From: CAZIOI01 sp964540855
Lineage (GTDB): Bacteria; Patescibacteriota; UBA1384; DTJR01
Assembly: GCA_964540855.1 (NCBI GenBank)
Contig: CAZIOI010000032.1
Span: 1-6,814 of the forward strand
DNA length: 6,814 nucleotides
Direction of reading: 5' to 3'
Shown here: positions 1-4,170 of the stretch, piece by piece
How the letters are laid out: each line of letters starts with the position of its first letter
Position numbering within the stretch: position 1 is the stretch's first letter
The notes under the pieces: generated by a model
What the model was told of the DNA's origin: nothing
Databases searched by the model: none
The model's input: only the letters and a program-made list of their open reading frames with translations
Made by a program: the position numbers and the translations under genes

Positions 1-1
1 C

Positions 2-103
2 TTTTATGAAGCCACAGATTATACTCGAGATGTTGCATTGGTTCTAGAATTCAGCCTTGTTCTCGGACTCTTGATTTTCTACTTGATTTGCAGTATATTC
101 TAA
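2..103 (+). CDS. C-terminal end of an unidentified membrane protein (5' end outside window)
   Basis: An open frame enters from the left edge and ends at TAA (101-103). The 33 visible residues start FYEATDYTRDVAL and finish in a strongly hydrophobic stretch (about residues 13-33, with FSLVLGLLIFYLICSIF at the end). This is consistent with a final transmembrane helix that has almost no cytoplasmic tail. The frame has no start codon in the window, so the rest of the gene lies upstream. The next gene, rpmE, starts only 4 nt after this stop, which suggests one transcript. Too little sequence is visible to name a family, and I do not recognise it. A chance open frame of this length is possible, but the tight junction and the clean hydrophobic pattern favour a real gene end. 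Confidence 0.55.
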   Translation, partial: FYEATDYTRDVALVLEFSLVLGLLIFYLICSIF

Positions 104-107
104 AAAC

Positions 108-401
108 ATGAAAAAAGAAATTCACCCAAAATATTACGACAACGCCAAGGTTAATTGCTCGTGCGGAGCTTCTTTTGAGCTGGGCTCAACCGTCGAGCAA
201 ACCAAAGTTGAGATCTGCTCAAATTGTCATCCCGCCTATACGGGAAACAAAAAGTATATAGATACAGCCGGAAGACTTGATAAGTTCAAAAACAGGATGG
301 AGAAATCCGAACAACTCAAAAAAGAAATCGTAGCCAATAAAGCCAAGGCCTCCGTCAAAAAGAGTACTACCGAAGAAGAACCGCAACAGACCGAAAACTA
401 A
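108..401 (+). CDS. rpmE: 50S ribosomal protein L31 (zinc-binding type) with extended C-terminal tail
   Basis: L31 is a small protein of the large ribosomal subunit that contributes to an inter-subunit bridge. The sequence opens MKKEIHPKYYDNAKVNCSC, the usual L31 start. It keeps four cysteines in the zinc-binding pattern: C17, C19, C37 and C40 (CSC, then CSNCHP). The conserved block CHPAYTGNKKYIDTAGRLDK follows and ends the recognisable domain near residue 63. Typical zinc-type L31 is about 66-75 residues, whereas this one is 97. The extra 30 or so residues are lysine- and glutamate-rich and look disordered. The gene starts 4 nt after the preceding stop and has no obvious Shine-Dalgarno, so translation may be coupled to the upstream gene. 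It is followed after 15 nt by prfA in the same frame, separated by TAA. The family call is secure; the role of the tail is unknown. Confidence 0.95.
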   Translation: MKKEIHPKYYDNAKVNCSCGASFELGSTVEQTKVEICSNCHPAYTGNKKYIDTAGRLDKFKNRMEKSEQLKKEIVANKAKASVKKSTTEEEPQQTEN

Positions 402-416
402 CAGTCTGGGGGTTTT

Positions 417-1337
417 ATGAACGATTTAGTGCTTCAAATCAAGGAAAATCTGCGCCTTTTTAATACCGAAGAAGGTGAATTTCGTGAACTCGCGAGACAA
501 GAAATCGATCAAATTCTTGAGCAAATCGACCTGTCGGAAAAAGAAGATCAGTCAAATAGCATTGTCGAAATTCGTTGCGGAACTGGCGGCGAAGAAGCCG
601 AGCTTTTTGCCGGCGAACTTGCCAGAATGTATATGAAATACTTTGAAAAAAGAGGGTGGAAAACCTCTATTTCGGATAAAAGCGAAAATTCAATCGGCGG
701 ACTAAAAGAGATTGTTATGACCGTTAGCGGTCGTGGCGTTTTTGGCGATATTAAATTTGAAGGCGGTGTCCACAGGGTTCAGAGGGTGCCGAAAACCGAA
801 AAATCAGGTCGGTTGCATACCTCGGCGGCGACTGTCGTCGTTTTGCCGGAAGTCGAGCAAGAGCAGATAGAAGTTCGCCCCGAAGATTTAAGAATTGATG
901 TTTACCGTTCTTCCGGTCACGGCGGACAATCGGTCAACACAACTGATTCAGCTGTTCGCATTACGCACTTGCCTTCGGGAATAGTCGTCACCTGCCAAGA
1001 TGAAAAGAGCCAAATCAAAAACAAAGAAAAAGCGCTAAAAGTCTTGCGCGCAAGACTTTGGCAACGCCAACAAGAGGCTCAAATGGCTCAATCAAGTGCC
1101 AAGCGGCTCGAGATGATCGGCTCCGGCGACAGGAGCGAAAAAATCAGAACTTATAATTTTCCCCAAGATAGAATAACCGACCACAGAATATCGGTCTCGT
1201 GGAATAACATCGAAAAAATTCTGGATGGTTTTATGGATTCGATCATAGAAAAACTCAAACAAGAAGATAAAAAAATCAAACTTGAAGAAATCCTCGCCAA
1301 AGATGGTCTCTCTCTACCAAATGATGATCAAAGATAA
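417..1337 (+). CDS. prfA: Peptide chain release factor 1 with shortened N-terminal domain
   Basis: RF1 recognises UAA and UAG in the ribosomal A site and triggers hydrolysis of peptidyl-tRNA. The core is well conserved: EIRCGTGGEEAELFAGELAR (51-70), the stop-codon reading region RVQRVPKTEKSGRLHTSA with a PKT tripeptide (125-127) at the PxT position of RF1, and the catalytic GGQ loop SSGHGGQSVNTTDSAVRITH (165-184, GGQ 169-171). The block GSGDRSEKIRTYNFPQDRIT (235-254) follows. The SPF signature of RF2 is absent. At 306 residues it is clearly shorter than the usual 350-360. GGQ falls about 64 residues earlier than in E. coli RF1, and the loss is confined to the first half of domain 1. The start cannot be moved upstream, because the frame is closed by the rpmE stop at 399-401. 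A G-rich ribosome-binding site (GGGGGT, 406-412 region) precedes ATG. The 3' end overlaps the start of prmC. Confidence 0.96.
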   Translation: MNDLVLQIKENLRLFNTEEGEFRELARQEIDQILEQIDLSEKEDQSNSIVEIRCGTGGEEAELFAGELARMYMKYFEKRGWKTSISDKSENSIGGLKEIVMTVSGRGVFGDIKFEGGVHRVQRVPKTEKSGRLHTSAATVVVLPEVEQEQIEVRPEDLRIDVYRSSGHGGQSVNTTDSAVRITHLPSGIVVTCQDEKSQIKNKEKALKVLRARLWQRQQEAQMAQSSAKRLEMIGSGDRSEKIRTYNFPQDRITDHRISVSWNNIEKILDGFMDSIIEKLKQEDKKIKLEEILAKDGLSLPNDDQR

Positions 1338-2127
1338 ACTTTCGAATGTCGAAAAACAGAGAATATTTTCGCTCGTTGGCGGTCAAACCGTCGAGCAAAT
1401 GTTTCTCGAGAGAAAAAAACTCAACCTGTTACATCGACTAAAATATAGTTTTATCGCCTCGCAAGTCGCTCGCGGAATTCCCGTACAATATTTCGAAAAA
1501 AAGGCTGCATTTTATGGCAATGATTTTATAGTAACAAAAAATGTTCTTGTACCGCGTCCGGAGACAGAGACTTTGGTCGCCACGGCAATTGAAGAATTAA
1601 ATGGTATCTCCGGAAAAAAAGACGAAATAAATGTCATTGATGTCGGCACCGGTTCAGGCTGTATCGCAATTTCGATATTCAAAGAATTTTCAAAAAATAA
1701 AAATATCAATTTTTTCGCCACCGATTTATCCAAAAAGGCTTTGGTAATTGCCAAAAATAATGCTCTGTTGCATCAAGCGAAAATATCATTTGTGAGATGT
1801 GACCTATTGGACAGTTCGCAATTGCCCGAAAAATTTGACCTCGTGGTGGCAAATCTGCCCTACCTTAAACCCAATTTCGCCGATCAAAACAAGGCGCTTA
1901 AATACGAACCGGCCATGGCGCTCGACGGTGGCAAAAACGGTCTTGAAATAATATTTAAGCTTCTGGAATCTCTTAAAGAGAGATTATCCGATTCGGGTGT
2001 TGCGTTTCTTGAGATAGACCCAAGTCAAGTCGAAATGATAGAGAAGAAATATTCAAACATATTTAAAATCACGCGTCTAAAAGATCTAAATAATCGTGTT
2101 AGATTCGTGAAGATAAATCAAAATTAA
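1321..2127 (+). CDS. prmC: Release factor glutamine N5-methyltransferase PrmC
   Basis: PrmC (HemK) uses S-adenosylmethionine to methylate the glutamine of the GGQ loop of release factors, and its likely substrate is encoded directly upstream. From the chosen ATG the protein is 268 residues. A helical N-terminal domain (1-70) precedes the family motif VPRPETE (77-83). The SAM-binding motif VIDVGTGSGCIAI (105-117) and the acidic residue D135 in ATDLSKKAL follow. Motif IV is NLPY (178-181), where most family members have NPPY. EPAMALDGGKNGLEI (196-210) is the usual downstream block. The start is uncertain: ATG 1321 or 1324 gives a 17- or 14-nt overlap with prfA. ATG 1303 and TTG 1282 are in frame further upstream but lie inside the conserved RF1 reading frame, and none has a strong ribosome-binding site. 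The overlap suggests translational coupling to prfA. Confidence 0.92.
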   Translation: MMIKDKLSNVEKQRIFSLVGGQTVEQMFLERKKLNLLHRLKYSFIASQVARGIPVQYFEKKAAFYGNDFIVTKNVLVPRPETETLVATAIEELNGISGKKDEINVIDVGTGSGCIAISIFKEFSKNKNINFFATDLSKKALVIAKNNALLHQAKISFVRCDLLDSSQLPEKFDLVVANLPYLKPNFADQNKALKYEPAMALDGGKNGLEIIFKLLESLKERLSDSGVAFLEIDPSQVEMIEKKYSNIFKITRLKDLNNRVRFVKINQN

Positions 2128-2195
2128 TAAGCGCTAAGTAAGGATTGTAAGTGTTAAGACTCTAGGTTTAGTCATTGCATGATTACCCTTGCTGC

Positions 2196-2236
2196 CATTG
2201 CGCGGTTTGAGAATGTCATTGCGCGGTTTGAGAGTG
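2196..2236. repeat. Tandem direct repeat, 21-bp period, two copies
   Basis: CATTGCGCGGTTTGAGA occurs at 2196-2212 and again at 2217-2233. Extended to the full 21-bp period, the two units match at 19 of 21 positions by hand count. A weaker partial match, GTCATTGCAT, lies at 2171-2180. The unit resembles the start of dispersed repeats that begin TCATTGCG, so it may be a duplicated fragment of such an element. Confidence 0.85.
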
Positions 2237-2237
2237 G

Positions 2238-2260
2238 GATTTGTCAGCGGAGGACAAATC
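2238..2260. repeat. Inverted repeat, 8-bp arms, 7-nt loop
   Basis: GATTTGTC (2238-2245) pairs perfectly with GACAAATC (2253-2260) across the loop AGCGGAG. It follows directly after the 21-bp tandem repeat. No T-tract follows on either strand. Confidence 0.8.
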
Positions 2261-2321
2261 TGCATCTTCAAACCTAATTCTTCATTTCGACGAAGCAATC
2301 TATCATCCTGCATGGTCTGTC

Positions 2322-2342
2322 ATCCCGCACTTGATGCGGGAT
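2322..2342. repeat. Palindromic dispersed-repeat-like element, 8-bp arms, 5-nt loop
   Basis: ATCCCGCA (2322-2329) pairs perfectly with TGCGGGAT (2335-2342) around the loop CTTGA. With its flanks (GTC before, CTTT after) this closely matches a class of palindromic repeats of the form GTCATCCCG-nnCTTGAnn-CGGGATC that is scattered through many bacterial genomes. That relationship is from memory of the motif, not from a search. Confidence 0.8.
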
Positions 2343-2347
2343 CTTTG

Positions 2348-2364
2348 TTCAGGCTCCGCCTGAA
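2348..2364. repeat. Inverted repeat, 7-bp arms, 3-nt loop
   Basis: TTCAGGC (2348-2354) pairs perfectly with GCCTGAA (2358-2364) around TCC. Allowing a GTT bulge on the left arm, pairing can extend outward (ATCTTT at 2341-2346 with AAAGAT at 2363-2368). The extension shares bases with the right arm of the neighbouring hairpin, so the two structures would compete. Confidence 0.75.
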
Positions 2365-2371
2365 AGATAAT

Positions 2372-2389
2372 TACGAGCTAAAGCTCGTA
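2372..2389. repeat. Inverted repeat, 7- to 8-bp arms
   Basis: TACGAGCT (2372-2379) is the reverse complement of AGCTCGTA (2382-2389). As an RNA or DNA hairpin the realistic form is TACGAGC/GCTCGTA closing a TAAA tetraloop. It begins only 7 nt after the previous hairpin. Confidence 0.78.
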
Positions 2390-2405
2390 GATATTTGTGA
2401 GGGCC

Positions 2406-2433
2406 AGGGGGCTTAATTACGAAGCAGCCCCCT
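2406..2433. repeat. GC-rich inverted repeat, 8-bp arms, 12-nt loop
   Basis: AGGGGGCT (2406-2413) pairs perfectly with AGCCCCCT (2426-2433). Flanking CC and GG could add pairs with one skipped base. This is the most GC-rich stem in the gap and the best candidate for a structural transcription end. It is followed by AGGCTTATAG rather than a T-run on the plus strand, and there is no T-run on the minus side, so a terminator role is only possible. Confidence 0.75.
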
Positions 2434-2454
2434 AGGCTTATAGTTCTCATAGCG

Positions 2455-2488
2455 GTGTAGGCTGACGCTCCACTCGTCAGCCGCACAC
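2455..2488. repeat. Inverted repeat, 8-bp core with 4-bp outer extension
   Basis: GGCTGACG (2460-2467) pairs perfectly with CGTCAGCC (2475-2482) around CTCCACT. Beyond a small internal loop, GTGT (2455-2458) pairs with ACAC (2485-2488), giving a 12-bp interrupted stem. This is the longest hairpin in the gap. Confidence 0.8.
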
Positions 2489-2520
2489 TCCCTAACCCCT
2501 TGCACGCTTCATACCAAGGT

Positions 2521-2533
2521 GTCGCTTCGCGAC
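2521..2533. repeat. Short inverted repeat, 5-bp arms, 3-nt loop
   Basis: GTCGC (2521-2525) pairs with GCGAC (2529-2533) around TTC. It is short and would be unremarkable alone; it is listed because it belongs to the run of consecutive hairpins. Confidence 0.55.
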
Positions 2534-2540
2534 GATTGTT

Positions 2541-2566
2541 AATGTATAGTTTTTTAATTATACATT
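2541..2566. repeat. AT-rich inverted repeat, 8-bp arms, 10-nt loop
   Basis: AATGTATA (2541-2548) pairs perfectly with TATACATT (2559-2566). The loop contains TTTTTT (2550-2555). The stem is AT-rich and therefore weaker than its neighbours. It lies 54 nt downstream of the htrA stop on the minus strand, but no T-run follows it there. Confidence 0.7.
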
Positions 2567-2570
2567 GTGG

Positions 2571-2620
2571 TTATACGTTGATTTGTTGTGATTTTGCGTT
2601 ATACGCTTTACGTTATACGT
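2571..2620. repeat. TTATACG motif cluster ending at the htrA stop codon
   Basis: TTATACG occurs at 2571-2577, 2599-2605 and 2613-2619. The last two copies sit inside CGTTATACG with a 14-nt period, and each is embedded in a small palindrome: GCGT-TAT-ACGC (2596-2606) and ACGT-TAT-ACGT (2610-2620). The final copy touches the htrA stop codon (2620-2622). Function unknown; it may be the decayed edge of a simple-sequence repeat. Confidence 0.7.
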
Positions 2621-3828
2621 TATTTCGAGCTTGCTTCGCCCAATTTCGCCTTGAGATCGATTTTGTCCGAGCCGCGCAATATTTGGATCGTCACTTCGTC
2701 ATTAGGTTGATACTGGTTCAAGACACGTTTTAGAGATTTGCCCTCGGCAATTTCGTCGTTGTTTACCTTGAGAATTACATCACCTTCCTTGATACCGGCC
2801 TTTTCAGCCGCCGAACCGCTCTGAACAGCAGCAATCCCGCTTGTCGAATCACCGATAACCAGCGCGCCCTTGCTTTCGCTAATCCCCCTCAATGCCGCAA
2901 TTTTTTGGTCAACAGTGATAGTGCTCACTCCGAGATATGCTCTGACGATTTTGCCGTTTTTCTTTACGGAATCCAAGGCGGTTTTTAGAGAATTGATCGG
3001 AATCGCAAATCCGATACCCTCCGCCTCAGATTTGGAAGCAGTCGCCGTATTAATACCGATTACTTGTCCTTTCGTATTTACAAGCGGCCCTCCAGAATTA
3101 CCCTCGTTTATCGCAGCATCAGTCTGCAAAAGACCCTCCAGCTCTTCCGTCCCTAGACCAGTGGAGTCACTCGCCTCAATATTTCTCTCTTCTCCGGAGA
3201 GAACTCCAACTGTTACGGAATTTTGAAACTCTCCGAGAGCATTGCCAATAGCGATAACTCTTTGACCTATATCTAGACTGTCAGAGTCGCCATATTCGAC
3301 AACCGGTAGGTTTTTAGCGTCAATTTTTAAGATTGCAAAATCATTTGCCGAATCTTTAGCTATCACTTCGGCATCATACTTCTTCCCGTCTTGGGTGATG
3401 ACAGTGTATTTCGCCCCATCGATGTTAGCAACATGCTTGTTCGTAGCTATCAAACCGTCTGACGTTACAATAAAACCGGTTCCTCCACCCTGTTGTTGTT
3501 GAGTCGATTCTTGCTGTTGGCCAAAAGGAAAACCAAAATTAAATGGATTGGTCACCGTCACATCTTTTGTAAAAATAACACTTACAACAGAGGGAGAAAC
3601 CTTTTTAACCGCGCTTATGACGCTCGAATCCTCTTTGAGCGTGACATTTTCAATCTTAGAAGAACTCAAGTTCAGACCGTCTCCCGTATTTATCCCAAGA
3701 GCTTTCTGCAACGATTCCGATCCGGAAACCACGGCGATACCGCCGATCCCGCCGGCAACACCGGTCACAAAACTCAAAATTACTAAAAAGAATATTAAAG
3801 GTCGATTTATTTGTCTTGTTTCTTGCAT
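2620..3828 (-). CDS. htrA: Membrane-anchored trypsin-like serine protease, HtrA/DegP family, one PDZ domain
   Basis: HtrA proteases degrade or refold damaged proteins on the outer face of the cytoplasmic membrane. The 402-residue protein begins with a short positively charged end and one hydrophobic segment (about 10-34), which acts as a signal anchor. A low-complexity linker with NPFNFGFPFG and two glutamine runs (104-106, 110-113) precedes the S1C protease domain. The catalytic triad is complete: H132 in ATNKHVA, D163 in SANDFAILKID, and S245 in NEGNSGGPLV. One C-terminal PDZ domain spans about 300-397 (GIKEGDVILKVNNDEI at 345-360). This architecture matches single-PDZ, membrane-tethered members (DegS/HtrA-like) rather than two-PDZ DegP. 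AGGAGG lies 4 nt upstream of ATG, and an extended -10 promoter lies just before it, so the gene can be expressed independently of the gatB operon. The exact ortholog name is a family-level choice. Confidence 0.95.
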   Translation of the reverse strand: MQETRQINRPLIFFLVILSFVTGVAGGIGGIAVVSGSESLQKALGINTGDGLNLSSSKIENVTLKEDSSVISAVKKVSPSVVSVIFTKDVTVTNPFNFGFPFGQQQESTQQQQGGGTGFIVTSDGLIATNKHVANIDGAKYTVITQDGKKYDAEVIAKDSANDFAILKIDAKNLPVVEYGDSDSLDIGQRVIAIGNALGEFQNSVTVGVLSGEERNIEASDSTGLGTEELEGLLQTDAAINEGNSGGPLVNTKGQVIGINTATASKSEAEGIGFAIPINSLKTALDSVKKNGKIVRAYLGVSTITVDQKIAALRGISESKGALVIGDSTSGIAAVQSGSAAEKAGIKEGDVILKVNNDEIAEGKSLKRVLNQYQPNDEVTIQILRGSDKIDLKAKLGEASSK

Positions 3829-3831
3829 AGT

Positions 3832-3837
3832 CCTCCT
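3832..3837 (-). promoter_or_regulatory. Shine-Dalgarno of htrA
   Basis: AGGAGG on the minus strand is a full match to the anti-Shine-Dalgarno, with only 3 nt (ACT) before the ATG at 3828. It is the strongest ribosome-binding site in the window and fixes the htrA start. Confidence 0.8.
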
Positions 3838-3851
3838 AAGTTGGTAGATCT

Positions 3852-3860
3852 ATTATAGCA
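3852..3860 (-). promoter_or_regulatory. Extended -10 promoter for htrA
   Basis: On the minus strand the sequence reads TGCTATAAT: a perfect TATAAT (3852-3857) preceded by the TGn extension. No good TTGACA box sits 16-18 nt upstream, as expected for an extended -10 promoter. Transcription would start near 3845 and leave a leader of about 17 nt that contains the AGGAGG site. The element begins 4 nt after the stop codon of the upstream small gene. Confidence 0.6.
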
Positions 3861-3863
3861 AAA

Positions 3864-4163
3864 TTATTTTTTGTCCTCGTCGTCCGTTTTGTATCTTGCG
3901 GCAACGACGCCGAGCCAGTACGAAACCAAGACTGCAAGTAATGTTACAAAAACCGCATATATCAGCTTGGATTTAAGTCCGGAACCGGAAGAAATATACC
4001 TGTTGATCGCTTCTTTAACCGTCTCATTCCAAGCAAATGCCGCCACAAGACCAAACGCGCTCGTCAATAGCGCCGAGAAAGTTTTGATTGTCTCGTACTT
4101 GAGTTTTCTGGCAGCTTCAAGTGTCACTCTGGTCGGCTTTTTTTCTTTTTCTTCTTTCACCAT
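3864..4163 (-). CDS. Small two-helix membrane protein resembling DUF5654
   Basis: This 99-residue protein has a charged N-terminus (MVKEEKEKKPTRVTLE), a first hydrophobic segment at about 29-47 ending in AFGLVAAFAWNETVKEAI (36-53), a short polar loop, a second segment at about 66-88 (KLIYAVFVTLLAVLVSYWLG), and a charged tail (RYKTDDEDKK). The AFGLVAAFAWN-type block followed by an amphipathic stretch is what I remember of DUF5654 proteins, found in archaea and candidate-phylum bacteria. That assignment is from memory and unverified. No catalytic motif is visible and the function is unknown. It starts 7 nt after the gatB stop, and its ribosome-binding site AGGAGA overlaps that stop codon, so it is almost certainly translated from the gatB transcript. 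The htrA promoter lies immediately downstream. Confidence 0.8.
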   Translation of the reverse strand: MVKEEKEKKPTRVTLEAARKLKYETIKTFSALLTSAFGLVAAFAWNETVKEAINRYISSGSGLKSKLIYAVFVTLLAVLVSYWLGVVAARYKTDDEDKK

Positions 4164-4170
4164 AGTTCTC

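Larger units (their letters stand above)
2128..2619. other. Gene-free convergent intergenic region rich in hairpins and short repeats
   Basis: The 492 bp between the prmC stop (plus strand) and the htrA stop (minus strand) hold no credible gene. The open frames that cross it have no family features, and their sequence is explained by repeats. I can see at least seven short, mostly perfect inverted repeats, a 21-bp tandem duplication and a cluster of CGTTATACG palindromes, listed separately. Remnants such as CATTTCGACGAAGCAATC (2284-2301) resemble parts of dispersed palindromic repeats seen in other bacterial genomes. The first 60 bp after prmC (2128-2188) show nothing I can name. The region probably contains the transcription ends of both operons, but no hairpin is followed by a run of Ts on either strand, so I do not call an intrinsic terminator. 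Confidence 0.75.

Noticed and set aside
1282..1320. Upstream start (TTG 1282 or ATG 1303) for prmC
   Set aside because: These would add residues encoded within the RF1 reading frame, without a convincing ribosome-binding site. ATG 1321/1324 fits the normal PrmC N-terminus better, though ATG 1303 cannot be excluded.
2322..2389. CRISPR array
   Set aside because: The hairpins differ from each other in sequence, with no repeated identical unit and no regular spacers.
2189..2416. 75-codon plus-strand open frame in the intergenic region
   Set aside because: It runs through the tandem repeat and several hairpins. Its peptide (LRGLRMSLRGLR, CHPALDAGS) is the typical false translation of palindromic repeats, and it has no ribosome-binding site or family features.
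2406..2433. Intrinsic terminator for prmC
   Set aside because: The stem is strong, but the 12-nt loop is large and no T-tract follows on the plus strand (AGGCTTATAG) or on the minus strand. It is kept only as an inverted repeat.
2500..2733. 77-codon plus-strand open frame overlapping the htrA 3' end
   Set aside because: Its second half is antisense to the conserved PDZ coding region of htrA, and its first half lies in repeats. The peptide has no recognisable domain.
2870..3226. 118-codon plus-strand open frame, and similar long antisense frames over htrA, gatB and glnA
   Set aside because: They are antisense to strongly conserved genes and have no family features or start signals of their own.
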